64,000 nt of DNA from Phototrophicus methaneseepsis (GTDB lineage Bacteria > Chloroflexota > Anaerolineae > Aggregatilineales > Phototrophicaceae). The notes under the pieces are model-generated. The model was not told where the DNA came from. It saw only the letters and a program-made list of their open reading frames with translations, and did no database searches. The stretch lies in NCBI RefSeq assembly GCF_015500095.1, contig NZ_CP062983.1, forward strand, positions 558,001-622,000, read 5' to 3'. Shown here piece after piece: positions 8,987 to 16,498 of the stretch. Positions within the stretch are counted from its first letter, which is position 1, and every line of letters begins with the position of its first letter. A program made the translations under genes and the position numbers.

Positions 8987-9352
8987 TTATAAGATTGCTG
9001 CAAGCTCGCGGGCGAAATGGGTCGCATCCAACGGCTTGGAAAAATACGCATTAAAGCCTGAGTGCAATGCTTCTTCGCGCGTCTTCGACGTGTGATAGGC
9101 CGTGATGGCGATACACGTCAGGTCTTGAGTCTCAGGATTCTCGCGGATTTCCGAAAGCAGCTCCCAGCCATCTTTGCCAGGTAATGCCAGGTCAATAATC
9201 ACAGCCTGAAAGTGTTCGCCAGCCATCAGCTTATGGATTGCTTTTTCGGCATCTCCGACGACATCATGAGCAACCCCTAGATGGCGCATGATATGCGCCA
9301 CCATCTCCTGACCATCTGGATCATCTTCAACGATTAGAATAGGTAGTGCCAT
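8987..9352 (-). CDS. Stand-alone response-regulator receiver (CheY-like) A
   Basis: This 121-residue protein is a bare receiver domain with no output domain. The acidic pair follows LIVEDD, the phospho-acceptor is Asp54 in VIIDLALPGKDGW, the switch Thr lies in IAITAYH and the conserved Lys in YFSKPLD. AAGGAG precedes the ATG. It lies between receiver B and the STAS-like gene in the same operon as the histidine kinase. With no DNA-binding domain in either receiver, output is probably through protein contact or as phosphate sink. The ligand or partner is not identifiable. Confidence 0.95.
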   Translation of the reverse strand: MALPILIVEDDPDGQEMVAHIMRHLGVAHDVVGDAEKAIHKLMAGEHFQAVIIDLALPGKDGWELLSEIRENPETQDLTCIAITAYHTSKTREEALHSGFNAYFSKPLDATHFARELAAIL

Positions 9353-9400
9353 TGTTCTCTCCTTAGAGGTTCACTGATTGATTCTGTGTCATTTTTAACG

Positions 9401-9826
9401 CTAAATGGTCAGGTATTCGCTAAGCTGCGGAATATCCAGCAGCAGGACGAGCAGTTCGTCCATAAACGTATGGGCCGTCAGCGGCTTTGTGAGATAGTTA
9501 TGGAAGCCGACCGCAATGGCTCGTTCGCGGTCGCCTTTCATCGCATGAGCAGTCAGGGCGATGACGGGAATATCCCGCATATACCCCGTCGATTTTAAGT
9601 TGCTCAAGAACTCCCAACCGTCCATGATCGGCATCGACAAATCGGAAATGACGAAGCGCGGACGGACCTCCTCAACCAGATCGAGGCCCTCTTTGCCGTT
9701 GGTGGCTGTATAGACGTTCGCGCCGTAAAAATCAAGGATATAACGGGCTACTTCCAGGCTGTCAGGCTCATCGTCAACGACGACAATATCCCAGCCCATC
9801 AGTAAGTCCACAGGTATCTTACTCAT
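9401..9826 (-). CDS. Stand-alone response-regulator receiver B
   Basis: This 141-residue single receiver domain has a short N-terminal lead of about 10 residues and a C-terminal tail of about 15. The acidic pair is in VVVDDEPDS, the phospho-acceptor is Asp62 in VISDLSMPIMDGW, the Thr is in IALTAHAMKGD and the Lys in YLTKPL. It overlaps the histidine kinase by ATGA, with GGAG seven bases before its ATG, so it is translationally coupled and the obvious cognate phospho-acceptor. There is no effector domain. Receiver A, 48 bases downstream, could receive phosphate in parallel or in competition. Confidence 0.95.
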   Translation of the reverse strand: MSKIPVDLLMGWDIVVVDDEPDSLEVARYILDFYGANVYTATNGKEGLDLVEEVRPRFVISDLSMPIMDGWEFLSNLKSTGYMRDIPVIALTAHAMKGDRERAIAVGFHNYLTKPLTAHTFMDELLVLLLDIPQLSEYLTI

Positions 9827-11703
9827 GCAGTTGCTCCTTCAGCGGTTCCTTGTGGTGTGGCTTCCGGTACTTGTAGCGGCAGAACAACAGTGAAGGTACT
9901 GCCCGCGCCCACTTCACTCTCTAAGGAGACGTGGCCGCCCATAGCGCGAGACAACTTCTGTACCAGCGAGAGGCCCAGGCCAGTACCGCCATAAAGGCGT
10001 TTTGAAGACCCATCAACCTGACGGAATTCGTCAAAGATGTATTCGCGAGCATGCGGCGGAATGCCAATACCCGTATCGCTAACAACGATCATCCACTCAT
10101 CGCCCATCCGCTGGAGGTCCAGGGCGACGCGTCCTTCGTGAGTGAATTTAAACGCATTACTCAGCATATTCACAGCGACTTTGGAAAGCGCGTCTTCGTC
10201 GCCCAGGATCATCACTGGTAGATCTGGGCTGATGGTGACATCAAATTCGATGCCTTTCTCTTCTGCCAAAATGCCGACTTCTTCCTGCCATTTTTGCGCC
10301 AACCGCGCGGGCGAAAGCGGCGTACTGACGAGTTCCAGGCGGCCCGATTCAATACGGGATAGATCCAGGAAGTCGTTGATCAGGTGCAATAGGCGTTTGC
10401 TGTTGGCGCTCACACGTTTGACCATATCTTCAGCACGGGCACTGAGTTCCACACCCATGCCGCCCAGCATGATACTGGTAAAGCCTTCAATAGCGTTCAA
10501 CGGCGTCCGCAGCTCATGCGACATCGTCGCCAGGAACTCAGACTTGAGTCGAGAGTTCTCATCTGCAATACGTTTCGCTGTCTGCAGGTCTTTAATGAGT
10601 TGGGCGCGCTCTTGGTTGGAGTATTCCAATTGTTCAATATTGCTCTGCAAGCCTTCCAGCGTTTTCTGGAGTTGTGCCGTCATCTGGTTGAAGGTGCGGC
10701 CCAACAGCGCAATTTCGTCGTTGCCTTCTTCCGTAACACGTGCGGTGAGGTCACCACCCTGGATCGCTTCCGCAGCGTGCGACATATTGATGATTGGGTT
10801 CACGAGGCGGTTCACCGTCCAGATAACAATCGCACTCGCGACGATAAGCGTCGTCACTGTGATCAAAACCGAGATTCTGAACACATCGTTCGCCAGTACC
10901 GTCGCATTATCGAAGCTCGTCTCAGCAACGACGGTCAGGCCTTCATTCGACAAATCAACTGTATCCGTCGCTAGGATGACGTCCGTCCCACTCAGGCCCG
11001 TCGTGCGACCATCGCTTTCTGGCAGGTCAAAGGTTGTCTCTCGGATCACCAGGCTGGGGTCGCTATGGGCGAGGATGACGCCCCTATTGTTGACGACGTA
11101 GACATCATCGCCTTCATTCAGGTCCAGTTCACGCAGAATCGCATCACTGACGTTCTGGAAGCGCACTTCTGCAATGAGGACATTCCCCACATCACCCGTA
11201 TAAAGGTTTTCAATCGGCACAGCGAGCGTAATCAGGCGGTCGCGTGCTTCTTCATTGAAGTATACCGAGCTGTAAGTGATGTCGTGCGTCTGTACGGCTC
11301 TCTGGAAGATCGCATCATCGGCCCGGCTAATCAGGTCGCTATCTGTGATGACGTCACCGCGCGTCACGCGGATCGTTTCCATTGCATTCGCCCCAACCAG
11401 CGCCAACTGATAATAAGCCGTCTGTTCGCTCAGCAGGGTGAGCAAGATGTCTTCCTGGGTATCCTCTGGGAGCGTATCCAGACCATAGACCTGTGTCAGG
11501 GTTGTGAGTTCCGTTTCGCGCTCGTTAAAGAACGCTTCCAGGTTAATGGCTGTACGCTGGGCCAATTCATGCTGCAAATCCACTGCGTCATTTTGCAGCG
11601 CGTTATAACCACGTGACGTAATCAGCACACCCACGATAATTAGTGGGATAATTGTCAAGCTGACAAAAGTTAGTGTCAACCGGGTACGCAGGCTGTTAAG
11701 CAT
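9823..11703 (-). CDS. Membrane hybrid-free sensor histidine kinase (Cache-like sensor, HAMP, HisKA, HATPase)
   Basis: This 626-residue sensor kinase has a membrane helix at about 9-29 and an extracytoplasmic sensor of about 245 residues with a Cache-like pattern (DDVYVVNNRGVILAHSDP at about 199-216). A second helix follows at about 276-297, then HAMP (about 298-350), a coiled coil, and HisKA with phospho-acceptor His396 in FLATMSHELRTPLNAIEGF. The ATPase domain has N box NMLSNAFKF (about 512-520), G1 DTGIGIP (about 543-549) and G2 GGTGLGL (about 572-578). All catalytic motifs are intact. It overlaps receiver B by 4 bases and lies 53 bases downstream of a secreted substrate-binding protein gene, which suggests that protein could present ligand to the sensor domain. 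That partnership is inference. Confidence 0.95.
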   Translation of the reverse strand: MLNSLRTRLTLTFVSLTIIPLIIVGVLITSRGYNALQNDAVDLQHELAQRTAINLEAFFNERETELTTLTQVYGLDTLPEDTQEDILLTLLSEQTAYYQLALVGANAMETIRVTRGDVITDSDLISRADDAIFQRAVQTHDITYSSVYFNEEARDRLITLAVPIENLYTGDVGNVLIAEVRFQNVSDAILRELDLNEGDDVYVVNNRGVILAHSDPSLVIRETTFDLPESDGRTTGLSGTDVILATDTVDLSNEGLTVVAETSFDNATVLANDVFRISVLITVTTLIVASAIVIWTVNRLVNPIINMSHAAEAIQGGDLTARVTEEGNDEIALLGRTFNQMTAQLQKTLEGLQSNIEQLEYSNQERAQLIKDLQTAKRIADENSRLKSEFLATMSHELRTPLNAIEGFTSIMLGGMGVELSARAEDMVKRVSANSKRLLHLINDFLDLSRIESGRLELVSTPLSPARLAQKWQEEVGILAEEKGIEFDVTISPDLPVMILGDEDALSKVAVNMLSNAFKFTHEGRVALDLQRMGDEWMIVVSDTGIGIPPHAREYIFDEFRQVDGSSKRLYGGTGLGLSLVQKLSRAMGGHVSLESEVGAGSTFTVVLPLQVPEATPQGTAEGATA

Positions 11704-11756
11704 GTTTTATTTTTTCCTCTCCAACAGTCTGTGATTGTTGTGTTAATGTCATCGGG

Positions 11757-12758
11757 TTATCCGCCCGTTTCGGTCGTCGTATCTGCATCACCGGGATGAA
11801 CGATCAAATCGGCCTGACGCAAAACAGCTATCGGGACGTCAATACCCATAGAATCAGCAACTGTCAGATCAATGACCAGGCCATTTTCGACAATGCCAAT
11901 CGGCAATTCGCCAGGGTCTGCCCCACGGAAAATGCGGTCAACGATCTGCGCAGCATGGCGTGTCACAGCGGGTAGGTCTGGCCCATAGCTAACGAGGTAA
12001 CCAGGGACCACCGCAGCGAAGAACCCTGCAATAGGCGCATGATGCGATTCCGACGTCGCTAACAAAAGCTCGGTGAAATCTTCGTTATCAAATGGCACAT
12101 ACGGTGTGATGAACAGCCAGTCGATGTCTTCCGGGGCTTCTTGCAGCAGGGTCATCGCGCTTTCGAGATCGGTAATGGGGGCACCAATAACCTCGACACC
12201 CAATTCTTCGCCCAGTTCTGTTACCTGGTTGAAGATCGTGACACTATCCGAAGCAGGCGCGTAATAGAGGTAATAGACTGATTTCGTCGTTGGGATCACT
12301 TCAGTCAACAGTTGCAGACGACGCTCATGATGGCGATTCGTCATCAAGCCCGTTGTATTGCCGCCGGGGGTCGTAATGTCGGCGACGGTGCCGTTCGCCA
12401 CAGGATCATCAGAAATGGTGAAAACAACCGGAATATCAGGTGCATACGCCCGGATAGCCATCGCGCCGGTATCGTTATCGACAACGAAAATATCAACAGG
12501 CTCTGCGATCATTTCCTGTAATTGGGGGACCTGATCTTCAAATACCTGTGATTCCACCAGGAGCAGCGGCATCACACGATAATTAACGTCGGTACCTTCG
12601 ATATAGCCCAACGAAGTCATTTCGTCGATGAAGACAGATGAATCCGTATGAGAAATTAACAATCCGATGGTGAAAGGTGCTTCACCACTCTGAGCATAAA
12701 CGGCCCCGGAGAGTGACAGCACACAGACTACAATGAGCGAGAAAATCGCTTTACGCAT
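11757..12758 (-). CDS. Secreted ABC-type substrate-binding protein (TrpX-like, ABC_sub_bind family)
   Basis: I use the ATG at 12758 because it opens on a clean signal peptide (MRKAIFSLIVVCVLSLSGAVYAQ). The in-frame extension upstream to 12935 has no leader features. The 333-residue product reads like the PF04392 family of type-1 periplasmic binding folds: FTIGLLISHTDS, VDIFVVDNDTGAMAI, PVVFTISDDPVANG, GNTTGLM, and a C-terminal region with VNRIFRGA-like sequence (IVDRIFRGADPGELPI). Family members bind aromatic or other small ligands and normally serve an ABC importer. None is encoded here; instead the next gene, 53 bases on, is a histidine kinase. It is first in the operon, so its product and the kinase are probably made together. 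Confidence 0.85.
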   Translation of the reverse strand: MRKAIFSLIVVCVLSLSGAVYAQSGEAPFTIGLLISHTDSSVFIDEMTSLGYIEGTDVNYRVMPLLLVESQVFEDQVPQLQEMIAEPVDIFVVDNDTGAMAIRAYAPDIPVVFTISDDPVANGTVADITTPGGNTTGLMTNRHHERRLQLLTEVIPTTKSVYYLYYAPASDSVTIFNQVTELGEELGVEVIGAPITDLESAMTLLQEAPEDIDWLFITPYVPFDNEDFTELLLATSESHHAPIAGFFAAVVPGYLVSYGPDLPAVTRHAAQIVDRIFRGADPGELPIGIVENGLVIDLTVADSMGIDVPIAVLRQADLIVHPGDADTTTETGG

Positions 12759-13037
12759 GTTCAATTTCAACTTCTCCAATCTTTGCAAGCCTGCAAAGAA
12801 TGTCACTGAATAAAAAGCAGCAACGATAAAACCGATACCACTGATGTTTTTCCATAGCCTTTGCCTTTGGTTTGTAGCACTGATTGTTCTCTGTAATTTC
12901 CCTAAGCCGCATTCAACGAAGATGCTAAGTACCATTCTCAGTTAGCTTTTAATAGGTCTTTTCATCGCAGGTACAACATCATCTGAGTTACAGAGTCCCC
13001 TGTTAGTTATGGTATTGCATGAAAAAACAGTAAACAA

Positions 13038-13053
13038 AGTGATGAAAGTCACG
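13038..13053. promoter_or_regulatory. Candidate CRP/FNR-family operator
   Basis: The sequence AGTGATGAAAGTCACG contains GTGA-N6-TCAC, the core dyad bound by CRP/FNR-type regulators. It lies about 280 bases upstream of the binding-protein start, which is far for direct activation. No CRP-family gene is in the window. The match is short and could be chance. Confidence 0.3.
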
Positions 13054-13214
13054 AAAACGTTAATGTTTTTCACGCGGTAAGTTTCTTTTTGACGGAGGTA
13101 AGAAATAAGGATGCAAAATCATGTTTCCCCCGCAATGCACAGCCACAAGGCTTAGCAGTATATTACTTAAAATTATGTAGGTTACACCGTATAACAAGCA
13201 TAGACGTCGCAGGT

Positions 13215-13244
13215 AAATTGTCTATAAATTGTAAAGATACAATT
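13215..13244. promoter_or_regulatory. Repeated AAATTGT elements with a perfect inverted repeat
   Basis: AAATTGT occurs at 13215-13221 and 13226-13232, one helical turn apart. The second copy forms a perfect 7-bp inverted repeat with TACAATT (AATTGTA-AAGA-TACAATT, 13227-13244). The arrangement looks like a multi-site operator. Which protein binds and which flanking gene it serves are not known. Confidence 0.35.
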
Positions 13245-13303
13245 AACAACTAAACATAAAATTCTATTCTCACAATTATTCCTGGACTTTAAGGGGGTGA
13301 GGC

Positions 13304-13328
13304 ATAAAAAAAGCGCCTTCTGGCGCTC
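13304..13328 (-). terminator. Rho-independent terminator after membrane protein gene 13374-14054
   Basis: The stem AGCGCC/GGCGCT with a 4-base loop (13312-13327) is followed on the minus strand by a run of seven T before ATGCC. It lies about 47 bases past the stop of the leftward gene. Confidence 0.8.
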
Positions 13329-13373
13329 TCAAACTCTAGGAGATGAAACGATATTTGGGGTGATGCAGGACAA

Positions 13374-14054
13374 TCAACGCTCAGCCTGCAAGCGCTTATG
13401 ACGGGGATTCTGCCTCTCATCGTACCAGGCATCATCCCGGTAGCGCTCATCATCATACACAGCATCCTCTGTAAGCCGATCCTCATCAGCAAGTAGCCGC
13501 TGTCTTAATTCACGGATTTCAGCATCGCTCAGGCTGGCAAAGAGGTCATCGACGCGGCTTGTGCGCTTTTGTTTTTCAACCTGAGTCAGGTTCTCTTCCG
13601 GCTTATACAATACCCTGAAGCCAAGCCAATCCATGATAATGGCGAACAAGAATGACATCACACAAGCCAATACGACGCTCGCGATTTGGGCAGATCGCAA
13701 TGCCTCTGGTGCAAAATCAATATAGCTGTTGTGGTTATAGTAAAAAACATCGATACCAAGCGCGATAGAGACAGAAAACAGGACGATCATCAGGGTGCTT
13801 AGAACAACAGGTAATCCGATTTCTTCTACTTTTTGCGGCAATGTGGTCAGTAGCCGACGCGGTAATAAAAAGCGAAATCCAAGCCAGTTGATGAGGATCG
13901 AGGCAACCAGGGCCGTCCCCATCCCGGTGATGAGCGCCCATAAGAAACTGCTAAACATCACGCCCGTAAAAAAGTAACTCCCGCCGAATCCAATCGCGGC
14001 CAGAGTCGCGAGGAAAGCGAGCAAGCCAATAGCGCGCTTAAATTTCCAGAGCAT
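13374..14054 (-). CDS. Four-helix membrane protein, paralogue A, with DDLFASLSDAEIRELRQRL tail motif
   Basis: I do not recognise a named family. The 226-residue protein has four hydrophobic helices in two pairs (about 7-28, 33-57, 80-102, 122-145). Each pair is followed by a similar phrase, LINWLGFRFLLP and IMDWLGFRVLYKP, so the protein looks like an internal duplication. The cytoplasmic tail has a helical motif at about residues 168-188 (VDDLFASLSDAEIRELRQRL), then an acidic, Arg/Tyr-rich stretch ending KRLQAER. The adjacent gene (14116-14739) is a paralogue with the same layout and ending. GGAG precedes the ATG. A role in membrane stress or scaffold formation would be guesswork. Confidence 0.75.
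   Translation of the reverse strand: MLWKFKRAIGLLAFLATLAAIGFGGSYFFTGVMFSSFLWALITGMGTALVASILINWLGFRFLLPRRLLTTLPQKVEEIGLPVVLSTLMIVLFSVSIALGIDVFYYNHNSYIDFAPEALRSAQIASVVLACVMSFLFAIIMDWLGFRVLYKPEENLTQVEKQKRTSRVDDLFASLSDAEIRELRQRLLADEDRLTEDAVYDDERYRDDAWYDERQNPRHKRLQAER
13495..13547. repeat. 53-bp near-identical block shared with 14222-14274 (copy 1)
   Basis: This block encodes the SLSDAEIRELRQRL motif of paralogue A. It matches the block in paralogue B at 52 of 53 bases, while the rest of the two genes has diverged at nucleotide level. Confidence 0.85.
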
Positions 14055-14093
14055 CTTGCAAACTCCATCATCAACGGACAGTTTTCACTATAG

Positions 14094-14121
14094 CATAGGT
14101 TATCGATAACATAGGTTATCG
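14094..14121. repeat. 12-bp direct repeat spanning the stop codon of the upstream gene
   Basis: CATAGGTTATCG occurs at 14094-14105 and again at 14110-14121, separated by ATAA. The second copy contains the stop codon of the leftward gene 14116-14739. It looks like a slippage duplication. Confidence 0.7.
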
Positions 14122-14739
14122 CTCGGCCTGCAAGCGACGTTTGCTTTTCTCGGCATATCTCTCGTCCTCGCTGATGAATTCCTCTCTAATCACTTCATCC
14201 TCATGCAGGGAGTTATCGACAAGCCGCTGTCTTAATTCACGGATTTCAGCATCGCTCAGGCTAGCAAAGAGGTCGTCAATGCGGCTGATGCGTTTTGGCT
14301 TCTTAGCATGTGTATCTTCCTCATCCTGTTGGAACGATACGCGGAAGCCTAACTGATCGAAGAAAAATCCCAGTATCAAGACGCTGATGAGCACGAAAAC
14401 GATCGGCATAGTAGATATTGTTGGCCACAACCCTATAAACATATAGCCGAGGATTAACACCAGAAACGGAACGATCATAAATACGGTGCTGATAGCGAGG
14501 TGTGCCAATATTTCTGCGAAGCGACCGTTCATCATATTGTGAAAACGAGACGGAATAAGCAGCCGGAAGCCAACCCAGTTCATGATGCTTGCTATAAGGA
14601 ACGCTATAGGGAAAATTGCAAACACATTGCTACCCCAGAGCGCGTCGCCCGTCAGCAAATGCGCACCACCTAATCCGCCAGCTAGCAGCAATCCAACGAT
14701 AGCGAACAAAGCAAATATACGCTTCAGTCTGCGGGCCAT
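14116..14739 (-). CDS. Four-helix membrane protein, paralogue B, with DDLFASLSDAEIRELRQRL tail motif
   Basis: This 207-residue paralogue of 13374-14054 has four helices (about 7-28, 35-58, 80-102, 110-132). The first pair is followed by MNWVGFRLLIP and the second by FDQLGFRVSF, the same internal duplication. Its tail carries RIDDLFASLSDAEIRELRQRL at about 152-172 and ends KRRLQAER, matching paralogue A almost residue for residue, although the membrane parts differ. GGAG stands 8 bases before the ATG. The two genes are 61 bases apart in the same orientation and probably cotranscribed. Function is unknown. A heterodimer of the two products is a reasonable idea from the shared tail, not something the sequence shows. 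Confidence 0.75.
   Translation of the reverse strand: MARRLKRIFALFAIVGLLLAGGLGGAHLLTGDALWGSNVFAIFPIAFLIASIMNWVGFRLLIPSRFHNMMNGRFAEILAHLAISTVFMIVPFLVLILGYMFIGLWPTISTMPIVFVLISVLILGFFFDQLGFRVSFQQDEEDTHAKKPKRISRIDDLFASLSDAEIRELRQRLVDNSLHEDEVIREEFISEDERYAEKSKRRLQAER
14222..14274. repeat. 53-bp near-identical block shared with 13495-13547 (copy 2)
   Basis: This is the copy in paralogue B, with one mismatch to copy 1. It codes for the same tail motif. Confidence 0.85.
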
Positions 14740-14804
14740 GCAGTCAACTCCAGCAGCTCATCAGGACGTTTAATAACACTATATCATACTTAACAGCAAC
14801 CTCG

Positions 14805-14825
14805 TACCTGGCATTAAACCAGGTA
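14805..14825 (-). terminator. Possible weak terminator or processing hairpin after purN
   Basis: A perfect 7-bp stem, TACCTGG/CCAGGTA with a 7-base loop, lies 65 bases past the purN stop. No U-run follows, so it may be a processing or stabilising hairpin rather than a true terminator. Confidence 0.35.
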
Positions 14826-14889
14826 AAGGCACTGAAAAGCACAACTTGGCTTACTTTATGATTTTGTGATCTGGTGATAGGGGTTCGGC

Positions 14890-15498
14890 TCAAGCTTTTG
14901 CTAATTGTATCTGTCGTACAGCTTCTACGATAATGCGATGCTCGGCGGCGTGGATGCGCGTTTCGTAATCGTCGAGGGACTCACCCGCTGTAAAGGGTAC
15001 AATCGCCTGTGTGATGACTTCGCCCGCGTCAATCTCTGGGATGACGTGATGCACCATACAGCCGCTCTGGCTGATCTCGCCACGCTGAAAAGCCTCATAC
15101 GCGCGTTCGATGGCATGGGTACCGGGGAAGGTACCGGGCAGCGCCGGGTGCAAGTTAATCACAGGGGCCTGGATCACATCCAGGAAAGCAGCACTGACGA
15201 TATGCATCCAGCCCGCCAGCACAATCAAATCGGGCGCATAGCCATTGATGACTTGCGCCAGATCGACATCATACTGTTCACGCGTGTGGCCCTCGCGCAG
15301 ATAAGGCTTGAGCGGTGCCACATGGGTGGGAATACTCGCATTTTCGGCGCGTTCCAGGGCGTAAGCCTTGCGCTTATTGCTGACCACACAGGCAATCTGT
15401 GCATCGAGCGTGCCGCCAGCAATAGCATCCATGATGGCCTGTAAATTGCTGCCGCTGCCGCTAACCAGCACGACCAGCGCATAGGGCTTTTCAGACAA
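14890..15498 (-). CDS. purN: Phosphoribosylglycinamide formyltransferase (GAR transformylase)
   Basis: PurN transfers a formyl group from 10-formyl-THF to GAR, step 3 of purine synthesis. I place the start at the TTG at 15498, which gives 202 residues, the usual length. It begins LSEKPYALVVLVSGSGSN, overlaps the purM stop by 8 bases and has AAGGGG upstream. Longer in-frame extensions run back into purM and give no homologous sequence. Visible motifs are the SGSGSN phosphate loop and the catalytic set Asn115, His117 (INLHPALPGTFPGTH) and Asp157 (IPEIDAGE). It is the last gene of the leftward purine operon. The TTG start and overlap imply translation coupled to purM. Confidence 0.93.
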   Translation of the reverse strand: MSEKPYALVVLVSGSGSNLQAIMDAIAGGTLDAQIACVVSNKRKAYALERAENASIPTHVAPLKPYLREGHTREQYDVDLAQVINGYAPDLIVLAGWMHIVSAAFLDVIQAPVINLHPALPGTFPGTHAIERAYEAFQRGEISQSGCMVHHVIPEIDAGEVITQAIVPFTAGESLDDYETRIHAAEHRIIVEAVRQIQLAKA

Positions 15499-16498
15499 GC
15501 TGCACCCCTTCGCCAGGGATAATTTCACCGACGACAAATGCATCCGGCACAAGATCGAGGGCGGTTTGGGCATCGCCAGCGGGGACGATGACCAGCATAC
15601 CCAGGCCCATATTGAAGACGCGCGCCATCTCCAGCGCATCGACATCGCCGTGTTCTTCAATCAGCTTAAACAAGGCGGGCACATCCCAGGCATCCCAGCG
15701 GATCTGTGCGCCCAGGCCACTGGGCAGAATACGCGGCAAATTATCAACCACGCCACCGCCGGTGATGTGGGCCAATCCGCACACATCAACGGACCGTTGT
15801 AAAGCCATCACCTCTCGCAGATAGCAGCGATGCACAGCCAGCAAAGCATCTTCCAGTGGTACGCCCAGGTTTGGCTGAACAGCAGCCCAATCGAAGTCTT
15901 CCAGCACGGCGCGCGCTAAAGTGAAGCCGTTGGTATGCAAGCCACTGCTCGGAATCGCGATGATGGCATCCCCGGCACTGATGCGCTGGCCGTCGATGAC
16001 GCTGTCTTTATCGACAACGCCAACAATGGTGCCAACCACATCGACCTCACCTGTGGCATAAACACCGGGCATCTCGGCAGTTTCGCCACCTAGCAAGGCA
16101 CACCCTGCCGCCGAACACGCCGCCGCCATACCGTTGACGATAGCGGCGATCTGGGCCGGTTGCAGCTTATCAGACGCGACGTAATCCAAAAAGAAAAGGG
16201 GCCGTGCACCCTGCACCAGAATGTCGTTGATGCAGTGATTCACCAAATCCTGGCCGATCGTATCCCAGCGGTTGGCACGGGCCGCGACCTTGGTCTTGGT
16301 GCCGACGCCATCCATACTGGCAACGAGCACCGGATGCGCCATGCCGCTCAGGTCCGCCAAGCTGAATAAGCCGCCAAAATTGCCCACATCGGAGAGCACA
16401 TTGGGCGTATACGTGGCGCGGACGGCCTCTTTCATCAACTGGACCGCCTGAGAACCGGCGTCGATATCCACGCCCGCTTTTTTATAGAGGTCGCTCAT
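15491..16498 (-). CDS. purM: Phosphoribosylformylglycinamidine cyclo-ligase (AIR synthetase)
   Basis: This 335-residue enzyme closes the imidazole ring of FGAM using ATP to give AIR. The length and motifs are typical: MSDLYKKAGVDIDAG at the N-terminus, the VASMDGVGTKTKVA nucleotide and phosphate region, LLGGETAEMPGVY, and GLHTNGFTLAR. It overlaps purD by ATGA and purN by 8 bases. GGAGG lies 8 bases before its ATG, within the end of purD. Its product is the substrate of the class II PurE encoded upstream in the same operon. Confidence 0.96.
   Translation of the reverse strand: MSDLYKKAGVDIDAGSQAVQLMKEAVRATYTPNVLSDVGNFGGLFSLADLSGMAHPVLVASMDGVGTKTKVAARANRWDTIGQDLVNHCINDILVQGARPLFFLDYVASDKLQPAQIAAIVNGMAAACSAAGCALLGGETAEMPGVYATGEVDVVGTIVGVVDKDSVIDGQRISAGDAIIAIPSSGLHTNGFTLARAVLEDFDWAAVQPNLGVPLEDALLAVHRCYLREVMALQRSVDVCGLAHITGGGVVDNLPRILPSGLGAQIRWDAWDVPALFKLIEEHGDVDALEMARVFNMGLGMLVIVPAGDAQTALDLVPDAFVVGEIIPGEGVQLV

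Larger units (their letters stand above)
12759..13303. other. Long AT-rich intergenic region upstream of the signalling operon
   Basis: No gene is seen in about 545 bases. The minus-strand promoter of the binding-protein/kinase operon must lie here. The region contains a GTGA-N6-TCAC dyad (13038-13053), a following GAAAAC/GTTTTTC-type imperfect repeat (13053-13070), and a cluster of AAATTGT elements (13215-13244). The part from about 13140 to 13280 is notably richer in A and T than its surroundings. Confidence 0.5.

Noticed and set aside
10142-11101. A 319-codon plus-strand open frame
   Set aside because: It lies opposite the histidine kinase gene, whose motifs are all intact. The product is rich in Ser, Arg and Ile without a domain.
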